Assembly: GCF_000214355.1 (NCBI RefSeq)
Contig: NC_015577.1
Coordinates: 2,409,389 to 2,473,388, forward strand
From: Leadbettera azotonutricia ZAS-9
Lineage (GTDB): Bacteria; Spirochaetota; Spirochaetia; Treponematales; Breznakiellaceae
Length of the DNA: 64,000 nucleotides
Direction: 5' to 3'
The notes under the pieces: model-generated
Seen by the model: only the letters and a program-made list of their open reading frames with translations
Told to the model about the DNA's origin: nothing
The model's database searches: none
Part shown: positions 44,010-53,638 of the stretch, piece after piece
Numbering within the stretch: the first letter of the stretch is position 1
Layout of the letters: each line of letters begins with the position of its first letter
Made by a program: the position numbers and the translations under genes

Positions 44010-45000
44010 TGAACAAAAAAGCAAATTCAAATTCACTTTTAACTGGATTCTGGCAGCTATACTGGTGATCCTTTTTATCACCATTTCCGCAATTAACAGC
44101 GTGTTCCTTTCGTTCGGTTATCTGGCAGGCATTATGCTGAGGAACATAGTCGAAATCGGCCTCCTGGCGCTGCCGGGAACCCTCATTGTCATAACCGGGG
44201 GCATAGATCTTTCCATGGGTTCAACCCTGGTATTGAGCGCCATGGTGGGCGGTATGGCGGCAGTAACTTTCGGAAGCGCGGGCGGCATCATTGCGACCCT
44301 GTTAACCGGAGCCGGCTGCGGCCTCTTTAATGGTTTTCTTATCGCCAAAATAAAAATATCCCCCATGGTTACAACTTTGGCGACCATGTATCTCTTCATG
44401 GGCCTGGCCCGGAGCCTCTCCAAAGGCGACTCGGTGTATACCTATCCTGCAAGCCAGGCTATGGGAACCACCTACATAGGTGGAAGCTTTCCTTTGCAGA
44501 TAGTTTTCTACATCGTACTGGCATTTATTTTCTGGTTCATCCTCTCAAAAACAATATTGGGACGCAGCCTTTTCGGTATAGGCCTCAATGAAAATGCCAC
44601 GTATTACAGCGGCGTCAACACGGATCGTGTTAAAATGATCACCTATCTTCTCAGCGGCCTCATGTGCGCCTTTGCAAGCATTGTCTGGCTCGGAAGGTTC
44701 ACGAGCATCAAATATGACGCAGGTACCAGCCTCGGCTTAAAAGTGGTAACAGTAATAGTGTTAGGTGGAACAAGCATATTGGGCGGCGTCGGGGACATGA
44801 AAAGCACCATACTTGCAACTTTTATTATCGCGGTTCTTAACAGCGGCCTTACGGTATTGAATATCCCCATCACAACACAGACCATCGTGCACGGCATGAT
44901 CCTGGTTATCAGCTTAATCAGCTACAGCGTACTGAATGATAAAGCAGGCCGGGCTATATCGGCCCCGAAGAAATTGGTATCCCGCGGCACTGCCGCTTGA
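44002..45000 (+). CDS. Sugar ABC transporter permease, second subunit
   Basis: A 332-aa membrane protein of the same family as the preceding gene, with VITGGIDLSMGSTLVLSAM near residue 65 and VIVLGGTSILGGVGDM near residue 250. It has a longer N-terminal hydrophilic lead and more hydrophobic segments. It overlaps the first permease by 8 bp. The two permeases are paralogues and not identical. A 38-bp gap separates it from the binding-protein gene. Confidence 0.93.
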   Translation: MDNEQKSKFKFTFNWILAAILVILFITISAINSVFLSFGYLAGIMLRNIVEIGLLALPGTLIVITGGIDLSMGSTLVLSAMVGGMAAVTFGSAGGIIATLLTGAGCGLFNGFLIAKIKISPMVTTLATMYLFMGLARSLSKGDSVYTYPASQAMGTTYIGGSFPLQIVFYIVLAFIFWFILSKTILGRSLFGIGLNENATYYSGVNTDRVKMITYLLSGLMCAFASIVWLGRFTSIKYDAGTSLGLKVVTVIVLGGTSILGGVGDMKSTILATFIIAVLNSGLTVLNIPITTQTIVHGMILVISLISYSVLNDKAGRAISAPKKLVSRGTAA

Positions 45001-45044
45001 TATGAACTTTGTAAAAAGTTCAAATTTGTCTCAGGAGGATGATT

Positions 45045-46118
45045 ATGAAGAAGATTTTCGGGTCAGCACTGATACTGCTGGCGGTGTGTTCAAGCCTGGC
45101 ATTTGCTTCCGGCTCCAGTGCCTCAAGCGGTTTAAAAATTGCCATGCTGCCCAAGTTCAAAGGCGAAAACTATTTTGACGCCGTAAAAGTCGGAGCCCAG
45201 GAAGCGGTTGACGAGCTCAACAAGGGCGGAGCCGGAATCCAGTTCCTTTATGACGGCCCCACCCAGGATCAGGCCACCAACCAGAAACAGGTTGACATTC
45301 TCGAGGGCTGGATTGCCCAGAAAGTAAGTGTCATCATCGTATCCCCCAATGATCCCACCGCTATTGCGCCCACTCTCAAGAGGGCTCAGTCACAGGGAAT
45401 CAAAGTGCTCACCTACGATGCGGACGCCCAGGCAGATGCCCGCGACCTCTTTGTAAACCAGGTAGTCTCTGCAGGCGTTGCCCAGGGTCTTGTAAAGAGT
45501 ATGGCTGACAAACTCCAGGCCAAAGGTTACGGCCCCAGCAAAACCGCCAACCTTGCTATAGTATCTTCTGCCAAGACAGACGCCAACCAGCAGGAATGGC
45601 TGGCGGAAGTAAAAAAGCTTCTGGCCTCCAGCCAGTACAGCTGGATGGTCATCAGGAACGAAGACACCGATGTATACTATCCCGGCCCGGATGAGACCAA
45701 CAACCTGACCCAGAGCGGCACCGTCATCGGGCGCATGGGCCCCGGAGCAGACCAGATTCAGGGCGCCATCGGCCTCACCTCCATGTCGGTCCCGGCCCTC
45801 GGCTCACAGTACGAAGCGGCTTCCCAGAAACCCGATCCCACCAAAGTGGCTATCACCGGTCTTGCAACCCCCAATGCCATCAAGAGCTATATCAAGAGTT
45901 CAAGCAATCCTCTTGATGCCGGCGTGCTTTGGAATTGCATGGATCTCGGTTACCTGGCCATTCAGAGCGGATATCAGATGTCAAAAGGAACCATTACCGG
46001 TTCTTCAGCATCGGTTACCGCAGGCCGCCTGGGCGCAAAAGACATCGCCAATAAAATGGTAGTCCTCGGCCCGGCCCTCGTGTTTGACGCTGCCAACGTA
46101 GATAAGTTCAATTACTAA
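45045..46118 (+). CDS. Sugar ABC transporter substrate-binding protein
   Basis: A 357-aa periplasmic-binding protein of the ribose/rhamnose (type I) family. The signal peptide is MKKIFGSALILLAVCSSLAF ahead of ASGSS. The mature start is KIAMLPKFKGENYFDAV, then the VSPNDPTAIAPTLKRAQSQG ligand-binding region. The start at 45045 is preferred over 45039 because AGGAGG (45033-45038) is then 6 bases upstream. It may be a lipoprotein; the signal end has no clear Cys. It fits the RhaS type of Rhizobium rhamnose importers. Confidence 0.9.
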   Translation: MKKIFGSALILLAVCSSLAFASGSSASSGLKIAMLPKFKGENYFDAVKVGAQEAVDELNKGGAGIQFLYDGPTQDQATNQKQVDILEGWIAQKVSVIIVSPNDPTAIAPTLKRAQSQGIKVLTYDADAQADARDLFVNQVVSAGVAQGLVKSMADKLQAKGYGPSKTANLAIVSSAKTDANQQEWLAEVKKLLASSQYSWMVIRNEDTDVYYPGPDETNNLTQSGTVIGRMGPGADQIQGAIGLTSMSVPALGSQYEAASQKPDPTKVAITGLATPNAIKSYIKSSSNPLDAGVLWNCMDLGYLAIQSGYQMSKGTITGSSASVTAGRLGAKDIANKMVVLGPALVFDAANVDKFNY

Positions 46119-46135
46119 AAAGGGTTTAAGGCATC

Positions 46136-47230
46136 ATGACTTCCAGGGAAAGAGTTTTACGGGCTTTCGGCAAAATGGCCGGCAAGCCCGATCGCGTGCC
46201 CATTCAGTTTGACCTGTGCAAGAGCTTAATCGAGCACTTCAGCAAACAGTACGGAATCGAAAGTGATTATTCGATTTCCTATTACGAAGATTTGAGTTAC
46301 AGGATTTCTGCAAACGAACTCCGTACAAAAATGGGAAGCGATTGCATTGTTGTGGGTGGAGAGGTGGCAAGCGATTTTACATCTCAAAAAATCCGCGACA
46401 ATGTTGCTACCAATGAACTTGGAATGCACATGATGCCTACCTCTCTCTATGTAGAAGTAGTTAAATGCCCCCTTGACGGCGTGGAGGATGCAAAAGATGT
46501 AGAAGCCTACAATCTTCCCAATCCCCGCGCCCCGGGGCGTTTTGAAAAAGCCAAGAGGGACATTGCCCGTTTCGGCAAAGATTATTTTGTCATAGGGGAC
46601 TGCGAAATCTCCCTCTTCGAAATGGCATGGCACCTCACGGGGCTTGAAAATTACATGATGGGCCTTGCGGGCGAAGAGGACTGGGTCGAAGCCCTGAATG
46701 ACAAAGTCGAGCAGTTTTCAACAGGCATCTGCGAAGAACTGGTAAAAGCAGGGGTCGATGCCATCTGGCTCGGCGAAGATTTAGGCAGCCAGGTCTCAAC
46801 CCTCATATCCCCGTCTATGTGGCGCCAATTCTTCCGGCCCCGCTATGAACGGCTCATTAAAAAACTCAAAGCCATTAATCCCGGTATCATCATCATCATG
46901 CACAGCGACGGCGCGGTAGCTCCCCTTCTGGACGACTTTATCGAAATGGGCATAGGGGTCTTTAACCCCGTGCAGCCCAATGTCCCCGGTTCCGACCCCG
47001 CAGAGCTGGCTCAAAAATACGGAGGCCGCATCAATTTCTTCGGCGGTATAGACCAGCAGGGCCTACTCCCCGCAGGCAACATTGCAGCCATCGAAAAGGA
47101 AATGCGCCGCTATGCGGAAACCTTGGGCAAAAACGGCGGTTACCTCATGGCCCCGGCCCACATCATCCAGGCCGATGTAAATCCTGAGACTGTAGAAGCT
47201 ATGCTGAGGATTGCCAAGACATTGACCTGA
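46136..47230 (+). CDS. Uroporphyrinogen decarboxylase (URO-D) family protein
   Basis: A 364-aa TIM-barrel protein of the URO-D superfamily (also includes cobalamin-dependent methyltransferases such as MtaA). The N-terminus TSRERVLRAFGKMAGKPDRV followed by PIQFDL is typical, as is NFFGGIDQQGLLPAGN. The haem-pathway Arg and Asp pattern at the N-terminus (family NAWRQAGR-like) is not obvious, so haem synthesis is unlikely. It closes the sugar import operon, 18 bp after the binding protein. URO-D-family genes are often found beside sugar transporters in anaerobes with unknown role; methyl-transfer to an unknown acceptor is a guess. Confidence 0.82.
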   Translation: MTSRERVLRAFGKMAGKPDRVPIQFDLCKSLIEHFSKQYGIESDYSISYYEDLSYRISANELRTKMGSDCIVVGGEVASDFTSQKIRDNVATNELGMHMMPTSLYVEVVKCPLDGVEDAKDVEAYNLPNPRAPGRFEKAKRDIARFGKDYFVIGDCEISLFEMAWHLTGLENYMMGLAGEEDWVEALNDKVEQFSTGICEELVKAGVDAIWLGEDLGSQVSTLISPSMWRQFFRPRYERLIKKLKAINPGIIIIMHSDGAVAPLLDDFIEMGIGVFNPVQPNVPGSDPAELAQKYGGRINFFGGIDQQGLLPAGNIAAIEKEMRRYAETLGKNGGYLMAPAHIIQADVNPETVEAMLRIAKTLT

Positions 47231-47326
47231 CCCAGGGGACTTACTTTAAGCGATGTGTTTGCAGGATGATGCTAACACTGTTTTAGTGAACTATAAAATC
47301 AATCATTCTTATAGTATATTCAGGTG

Positions 47327-50176
47327 ATGGCTGGCTTTGCGTCTCTCCTTTCAGAACCGTTTTTCTCTATCCAGTATGATCCGGAAAAGGCATGCTTTGC
47401 GCGGAACATCCCCCGTAATGCCGAAGATCTGGGCGGAGGAAAGTTTAGGCGGGATGGAGAATCCTTCAGGCTGCCTGAAGATCATGCCGGGGAATATCAG
47501 ATTTTTGAAAGCAAGATTATCAATGCCAGGGATGCGGCGGCCCTTGCCAGGAGGGGGTATAACCCGCTGATTAAGACAGGGCCGAGCATGGCTGAACGGG
47601 GCGACCGTCTTATGGAATTGGGGATAAATGGCGGCCTCCCGGCGCTGGGCAAAAAAATGCGTCCCGGCGCCAGGGTCGATATCCGGAAACTTCCCCAAGA
47701 GGCAGAACTCTGCATCATCTGGCAGGAAAAAATCCCCCAGGCCAAGTGGCTGCCCCTTGAAGGGCTTCCCAATTACAGGTTCTATGACAATAAAATTTAC
47801 GAAGTTATCCCTGACGACGCCTTATCCCGGCTTTTTCCGCTGCGGCCTGACGGCAGCCGTTCCGCCCTTGTTTTAAAGGATGAGGAGATACCGGCTTTTG
47901 CGGATGATTATGCAAAGCTCATCTATGTATTTGCGGAAGAAAAACTCTATAGCTTCCTTTCCCAGAACAATCTTTTTGTGGACGGGGCAAAAATTTCCCT
48001 CATTCTTCGCTGTGCCCCTGTAATGGAAAATGGCGTGGGCAGGGCTATGGCTTCTCCTGCATTAAAATATGGGAAAAAGCTCTACTCGCCCCAGGTCTTG
48101 TCAAAAAAGTTCCGGCAAAGGTACATGGCACTTGATAACCAGTGGGTAAGGCGGGAAGCCCTGGAAAGCATAGGCATTGGCCCTTTGGGCAGGTACATTT
48201 CCGGGGAAGCCCTCTCGCCATTCAAAGTCAAGCCAAAAGAAATCATTCAGAGGGGAAGCGAAAAGACCCAGGGACTTTGGCAGGGTTTTGAATGGGACAA
48301 GGATCGCTGGGTCCGGTATGGAAGCGAAAATGAAATATTTTGCAGCCATTTGGAATTCCTCAGAGTCTGGGGCATACAAGGCGGAATAGTTTCGGGGGGC
48401 AGGGAAAAAACTGCATCCTACACTGCCGAATGGCTCAGATCCATTGAAGGCGAAACAAGCAAACAAAGAGTGTTACTCATAGTGCCAAAAAGTTTTTGGG
48501 ATCACTGGCTCAAAAAAGAGCTGCCCCGGCTTTTTTTTGAGCGTCATGACAGCGCGGCAGCAGTATGGGACCCGGCCTTCAGGGGCATAGGGGTTGCCTT
48601 TTACAGCGAGATTTCCAAACACAAAAACACCGTACCCTGGGATATTATTGTCCCCATAGGAATGGAAGAAGCCCTTGCAGGGGAAACAGGATTCAGGGAC
48701 GATCTTTATCAGGCTATTTGCCAAATACCAGCCCGGCTCAGGCTGGGGGTCTTCTTCAGCCCTGCGGAAATTTACAAAGTCAATAATTCAAAAACCCTTA
48801 AGGCTTTTTTTGGCATCAGGGGCAATTTAACGGAATTCGAGAAATACTTAATCCGCGAATGCGGCGATTTTCTTTCTGTTCCCCAAGGCTTTGAATATGG
48901 GGGCATAAATATTTTAAGGCCTCCAAGTCCCTGGGGTAAGGACCAGAAACTGCCGGATAATTGCTTTGTTATTGGAAGCGGCCGCTTCATTATTGAATCC
49001 CGGTTTCAGAATATTCCTTATCACTTTGTTTCGGAAGCATCAGACAAAAAGCTCAGGGATATCATCCTCTGCATGGGGGGCAGAAAACCCGAGGAAGCCA
49101 TGGCCGAGCTTGGGCAATTCCTGATTAAAGCTCAAAGCAAACAAAAGGAATTAAAAAAATACCTCCCCCAATGGCTGCTGGATTTCGCAGTTATATATAA
49201 ATGCCCTCTGGCAGATTTAAAAGACTTTTTGGGATTTGAAAATACCCCTCCGATTCTGCGGGATCTTTATCTGCATAAAAAATATATTGAAGAAAACAAT
49301 ATCCTTAAGTTTAAGGATTTTAGCTTTCTCATCCCCCAAAAAATCCTCGTCGGCGCTTTCCGCAGAAGCGATGACGGACATCTCCTTGACGAAGCCATTG
49401 AATCGGCTGTCAACACAGCTGACAGAATGCTCCGTTCAAATTATGGAAAGAAACTTTTGGAATTCTTTTATCCCCTTCCGGCAAGAAAAGAAAGCTTCAG
49501 GGCCTTTGAAAAAATAGACGGTATGGGGAAAAATGTTTATACAGCTGAATGGATTTCTTTTAGCCATCACAAGCCCCTGAAAGCATTTCTGGGCGCCCTC
49601 TCTGTCTGGATTGAACACCGGCTCCGGAAGGAAAAGGATTTTGGGCCCTCTGAAAACACGCCAATGCTTGATCCGCTCTGGGGTTACCTTTCAGGTCTGG
49701 GACAGGAACCTAAGGCAGAAGATTCAATTGTACGGATTGAACTGGAATCGGAAAAAATCAAGCGCCTCAGGGAAGAATCGAATGCGGTCATGGAGCTGCT
49801 CAAAGTGGAAAATCCCCTGGATTATTCCGAGTATAGGATGGAAAATTTTGAGACCCTCTCTTCCGCAATCCTTCTCGGGGACGAAACAGAGGCTGGGGTT
49901 AAAAACAATTTTTCCATGCCTGCTTTTATCGAAACCCTGGGGGAAGCCGACAAGGCATGCCTTGAACTTATATCCGCAGGGGCTTCTCAAAAAGATATTG
50001 AAGAGCTTGCCCTGGGTTGGGGTACCATGGCGGAAGTCATTATTGATGGGATAAACGAACACTTTATAGAAGAGAAAGGGGACCTCTTGATTGAGAATAC
50101 GCTAGACGAAAAGCCGCTTATTCAAGCAGAATACAGGGATGAGGTTTTATGGGCCCTAACATTCCAAAAAGACTGA
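47327..50176 (+). CDS. TerB-C-like protein with degenerate SF2/SNF2-like region; first gene of a three-gene system
   Basis: A 949-aa protein I do not recognise as a named family. Near residues 348-370 a P-loop-like GGIVSGGREKTASYTAEWL has EKT in place of GKT; VLLIVPKSFWDHWLKKE follows as in SNF2 helicases, and WDIIVPIGMEEA (about 438-449) occupies the DExH position without it. It appears to be a helicase-like domain that lost ATP binding. The C-terminus (about 900-932), MAEVIIDGINEHF with GDLLIE, resembles TerB-C. The middle is mostly helical. It overlaps the ATPase gene by 28 bp. GTG at 47324 is an alternative start. DNA processing or defence is inferred from the partners. Confidence 0.55.
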   Translation: MAGFASLLSEPFFSIQYDPEKACFARNIPRNAEDLGGGKFRRDGESFRLPEDHAGEYQIFESKIINARDAAALARRGYNPLIKTGPSMAERGDRLMELGINGGLPALGKKMRPGARVDIRKLPQEAELCIIWQEKIPQAKWLPLEGLPNYRFYDNKIYEVIPDDALSRLFPLRPDGSRSALVLKDEEIPAFADDYAKLIYVFAEEKLYSFLSQNNLFVDGAKISLILRCAPVMENGVGRAMASPALKYGKKLYSPQVLSKKFRQRYMALDNQWVRREALESIGIGPLGRYISGEALSPFKVKPKEIIQRGSEKTQGLWQGFEWDKDRWVRYGSENEIFCSHLEFLRVWGIQGGIVSGGREKTASYTAEWLRSIEGETSKQRVLLIVPKSFWDHWLKKELPRLFFERHDSAAAVWDPAFRGIGVAFYSEISKHKNTVPWDIIVPIGMEEALAGETGFRDDLYQAICQIPARLRLGVFFSPAEIYKVNNSKTLKAFFGIRGNLTEFEKYLIRECGDFLSVPQGFEYGGINILRPPSPWGKDQKLPDNCFVIGSGRFIIESRFQNIPYHFVSEASDKKLRDIILCMGGRKPEEAMAELGQFLIKAQSKQKELKKYLPQWLLDFAVIYKCPLADLKDFLGFENTPPILRDLYLHKKYIEENNILKFKDFSFLIPQKILVGAFRRSDDGHLLDEAIESAVNTADRMLRSNYGKKLLEFFYPLPARKESFRAFEKIDGMGKNVYTAEWISFSHHKPLKAFLGALSVWIEHRLRKEKDFGPSENTPMLDPLWGYLSGLGQEPKAEDSIVRIELESEKIKRLREESNAVMELLKVENPLDYSEYRMENFETLSSAILLGDETEAGVKNNFSMPAFIETLGEADKACLELISAGASQKDIEELALGWGTMAEVIIDGINEHFIEEKGDLLIENTLDEKPLIQAEYRDEVLWALTFQKD

Positions 50177-51459
50177 GCGCCGCCATTCTCAATTCCCTCC
50201 AGGGGGGTGTAGTGCCCCGGGTGGGTCTTGAATATGTGGCAGTGGGCCGGAAGCGGGAAATTGAAACCGTCCTCAGGGATCTCGAAAACATCAGCCAGGG
50301 GGCGGCTGCCTTCCGTTTTGTTTCAGGATCATACGGTTCGGGCAAAAGCTTTTTCCTTCAGGCTCTGCGGAATTTTGCCCTGGAAAAAGATTTTCTCGCT
50401 GCCGACGCCGACCTTTCCCCGGAGAAACGCCTGTCCGGTTCGGGCAACCAGGGTCTCGAAACCTACCGTGAACTCATGGAAAGGCTGAGCACCAAGGTTC
50501 GCCCCGAGGGCGGCGCCCTTGAGTCCATGCTGCAAAAATGGATTGCCAGGGTTAAGACCGAGCTAATCAAGGAAGGCCTTGCCCCCTCTGACGAGAATTT
50601 CGATTCCCAGGTGGAAATAAAGATATTTGAAACTATTAACGAAATGCAGGATTACGCCCACGGCTACGATTTTGCCGCTGCTGTCTCAACTTATTACCAT
50701 GCCTATGTCCAGGGGGATGAAGAAAAACGCAATGCCGCCCTGCGCTGGCTGCGGGGCGAATTTGCCACAAAGACCGAAGCAAGGGCTTTTCTCCCGGTGG
50801 GGGAAGTCATCACCGACGAAAATTGGTATGAATATATCAGGCTCTTTGCGGCCTTTTGCGCCCGCATTGGGTACAGGGGCTTTCTCATCTTTATTGATGA
50901 ATGTGTCAATCTCTATAAAATAAGCAACAGGCAATCCAGGGAAAACAACTACGAAAAAGTCCTGGCAATGTTCAACGATGTGATGCAGGGCAAGGCCGCA
51001 AATCTGGGTATCTACATGGCGGGCACTCCCCAGTTTATCGAAGACGAACGCAGAGGCCTTGCAAGCTATGCCGCCCTAAAAAGCCGTCTTGCGGAGAGCC
51101 GCTTTGCCCGCGAGGGCTATGCCGATTCAGGCAGCCCCGTGATACGCCTTGACCAGCTAAGCAGGGAAGAAATATATGTGCTTCTTGAACGCCTCACGAA
51201 CATCCATGCACAGCATTACGATTACTCCGTGCATCTTGGGGAAAGGGAGCTGCTTGCTTTTCTTGAACTGGCATTCTCTGTTCCCGGTGCGGAAGAATTT
51301 ATCACCCCCAGGGAAATCACCAGGGATTTCCTGGGCCTTCTCAATATACTCCACGATGATCCAAACGCGGATTTTGATGTTTTGATTAAACGGGAAAATA
51401 TAATCCATACCTCGGCAGGGCACGACACGGACAATCTCTATGCAGACTTCGAGCTCTAG
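50149..51459 (+). CDS. BrxD-like P-loop ATPase (DUF2791 type)
   Basis: A 436-aa ATPase. Walker A is GSYGSGKS at residues 60-67 and Walker B is FLIFIDE near residue 246, with AGTPQF (about 290) in the sensor I position. The N-terminus (RLSAAILNSLQGGVVP, then VGLEYVAVGR) matches the BrxD/DUF2791 ATPases of BREX type 2 and of Ter-associated systems. It overlaps both neighbours: 28 bp upstream and 20 bp with the helicase. BrxD-type ATPases usually act with an Lhr-type helicase, which is encoded next. Exact role is unknown. Confidence 0.8.
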   Translation: MGPNIPKRLSAAILNSLQGGVVPRVGLEYVAVGRKREIETVLRDLENISQGAAAFRFVSGSYGSGKSFFLQALRNFALEKDFLAADADLSPEKRLSGSGNQGLETYRELMERLSTKVRPEGGALESMLQKWIARVKTELIKEGLAPSDENFDSQVEIKIFETINEMQDYAHGYDFAAAVSTYYHAYVQGDEEKRNAALRWLRGEFATKTEARAFLPVGEVITDENWYEYIRLFAAFCARIGYRGFLIFIDECVNLYKISNRQSRENNYEKVLAMFNDVMQGKAANLGIYMAGTPQFIEDERRGLASYAALKSRLAESRFAREGYADSGSPVIRLDQLSREEIYVLLERLTNIHAQHYDYSVHLGERELLAFLELAFSVPGAEEFITPREITRDFLGLLNILHDDPNADFDVLIKRENIIHTSAGHDTDNLYADFEL

Positions 51460-53638
51460 GCTGGCCCCGTTTATCAGGGAGTACATCTACGATAAAAAAT
51501 GGCAGTCTATCAAGGAAATACAGGAAGACGCCATCAAGGTTATTCTGGATACTGATTCCCATGTACTCATTGCGGCAGGGACAGCGGCAGGTAAAACCGA
51601 GGCGTGTTTTTTCCCCATACTCACCCTGATTGAAAAAGAAAGCAAATCATACACCGGGGGCATCAATGTCCTCTACATAGGCCCTCTAAAGGCATTGATA
51701 AACGATCAATTTGAACGCCTCTCCCCTCTTTTGGAAAGGGCAGAAATCCCTCTTTGGCGATGGCATGGCGATGTAGCCCAGGGGCATAAACACAAGCTTC
51801 TTGAAAACCCCGGCGGGATACTGCAAATCACCCCGGAATCCCTGGAAGCTCTGCTTCTGAGGCAGCCTCAAAAAATTAAGCTGCTTTTTAATGACCTGAA
51901 ATTTGCGATCATTGATGAAGTCCACGCTTTTTTAGGAGAAGACAGGGGTGCCCAGCTCATCTGCCTGCTGGAGCGTATCAAAGGCATATCCGGGTGCGAT
52001 CCCCGCAGGGTCGGGCTTTCGGCAACCCTGGGAGATTATTCATCTGCCCTTGAATGGCTCAAAGCCGGATCTGACAGGAATACTGTCATTATTTCTGAGG
52101 GTATTGACAGTAACACTGCGAAAAAACTGCCAAGAAGAAAAATAAGCCTGGCGGTGGATTTTTACAAAGATTCGCGTTTCTACCCCGCGCTTTATGACCA
52201 ATGCCAGGGCGATTCTGGAGTTCCTTTCAGGAAGTGCATCATCTTTACAAACAGCCGGGTCGAAGCAGAAGAAACTACCGCGAATCTTAAGGCAATAGCA
52301 AGAGAGAGAAACGAAGAGGATCATTACCATGTGCACCATGGCAGTATCGCTGCGAGCCTCAGGGCAGAGGCCGAGCAGAAGCTTAAAGAAAGCGGAGCCC
52401 AAACTATTGCGGCTACCGCAACTCTGGAACTGGGAATAGATATAGGCCAGCTTGATCGCATCATTCAAATAGGGGCCCCCATGGGGGTTTCATCATTTGT
52501 GCAGCGCCTAGGCCGTTCAGGTAGGAGGAGCGGTGTATCCCAGATGTACTTTAGCTCCCGGGAATACCCGGAAAACGCTTTCAATATCCTGGGGAACATC
52601 CCCTGGGAGCTCCTTAAAACTATCGCGGTCATTCAACTCTACCTCGAGGAAAGATGGATCGAAGATTCGCGTCCCAAGCCCCTGCCATTCAGTCTCCTCT
52701 GCCACCAGACCTTCAGCGTCCTGGCTTCTCTTGGGGAACACAGCTTTGGGGATCTTTCAAACCAGCTCCTTGCCCTTCCGCCTTTTCGCGGCATTGGCGA
52801 AGAAGATTATGCAACCCTCTTGCGGTATCTCATAACAAATGGCTTCATCGATGTTATTGAGGGGGGAAAACTTATCATAGGCCTTGAAGGCGAAAGGATA
52901 GTCAACCATTATTCGTTTTATTCTGTCTTCCCGGACGAAGAAGAATTCCGGGTGTGCTTTGGCGGCAGGGAAATAGGAAAAGTGAATTTTATCCCTCCCG
53001 AGGGCAGCGGCCTTGTTCTTGCTGGCAAGAGCTGGAAAGTTACCTATGTTAATTTAAAATCCCGGGAAATAAATGTCAGCCCCGGTTCAGGAGAAGTCTC
53101 AAAAATATGGCAGGGCGGCCTTGGAAATGTCCACCTCCGCATAGCCCGCCGCATGAAACAGGCTCTTTTGGAAAAAGTACGCTACCCCTATTTATCTGCC
53201 TCCGCTGCAGAAAGAATGAATGAAGCCAGGCAATACGCAGAAGCAATGAATATAAGGAATACTGATTTTATTCCCATCAGCGAAGATGATTCAAGCCATA
53301 ACTTCATACTCCTCCCTTGGCTGGGGAGCCGGGGCATGAGGACTCTCTACCTTGCCTTGCAAAAACAAATATACCGGAAAGATCTGGGAATAACGTTTAT
53401 TGAACGCAAAAATGAATATGCTTTAAGCATCAGCTCGAAACTTGGTATTGATATGTTTGAAGAAATCTTGCTGGGCATTATTAATACAGTAAAAAATCCT
53501 GAAGAAATGCTGGACTCCGCAAGAATCCCCTACACTGATAAATACGATTACCTCCTCCCGCCGGAGCTGCTTTTAAAGCAGTATGCGGCCAATATGCTGG
53601 ATTTGGAGGAAGCCGGCTTGATAACAGGGCATACTTAG
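51440..53638 (+). CDS. DEAD/DEAH-box helicase (Lhr/BrxHI-like)
   Basis: A 732-aa superfamily 2 helicase. Walker A is AAGTAAGKTEA at about residues 45-55, DEVH at about 158-161, LSATLGD near 192 and motif VI QRLGRSGRR near 355. The second RecA domain contains ATLELGIDIGQLD. The architecture resembles the Lhr-type helicases that pair with BrxD. It overlaps the ATPase gene by 20 bp and its stop overlaps the convergent kinase gene's stop by 4 bp. A longer Lhr is encoded at 62278 and is a different protein. It probably unwinds DNA for the three-gene system. Confidence 0.85.
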   Translation: MQTSSSRLAPFIREYIYDKKWQSIKEIQEDAIKVILDTDSHVLIAAGTAAGKTEACFFPILTLIEKESKSYTGGINVLYIGPLKALINDQFERLSPLLERAEIPLWRWHGDVAQGHKHKLLENPGGILQITPESLEALLLRQPQKIKLLFNDLKFAIIDEVHAFLGEDRGAQLICLLERIKGISGCDPRRVGLSATLGDYSSALEWLKAGSDRNTVIISEGIDSNTAKKLPRRKISLAVDFYKDSRFYPALYDQCQGDSGVPFRKCIIFTNSRVEAEETTANLKAIARERNEEDHYHVHHGSIAASLRAEAEQKLKESGAQTIAATATLELGIDIGQLDRIIQIGAPMGVSSFVQRLGRSGRRSGVSQMYFSSREYPENAFNILGNIPWELLKTIAVIQLYLEERWIEDSRPKPLPFSLLCHQTFSVLASLGEHSFGDLSNQLLALPPFRGIGEEDYATLLRYLITNGFIDVIEGGKLIIGLEGERIVNHYSFYSVFPDEEEFRVCFGGREIGKVNFIPPEGSGLVLAGKSWKVTYVNLKSREINVSPGSGEVSKIWQGGLGNVHLRIARRMKQALLEKVRYPYLSASAAERMNEARQYAEAMNIRNTDFIPISEDDSSHNFILLPWLGSRGMRTLYLALQKQIYRKDLGITFIERKNEYALSISSKLGIDMFEEILLGIINTVKNPEEMLDSARIPYTDKYDYLLPPELLLKQYAANMLDLEEAGLITGHT

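Noticed and set aside
46136-47230. Haem-pathway HemE
   Set aside because: It lies in a sugar import operon and does not show the typical HemE N-terminal motif; a URO-D superfamily relative of unknown function is safer.
47327-53638. A full BREX system
   Set aside because: Only BrxD-like and BrxHI-like genes are seen. No PglZ, PglX, BrxA, BrxB or BrxC genes are present, so the name BREX is not justified.
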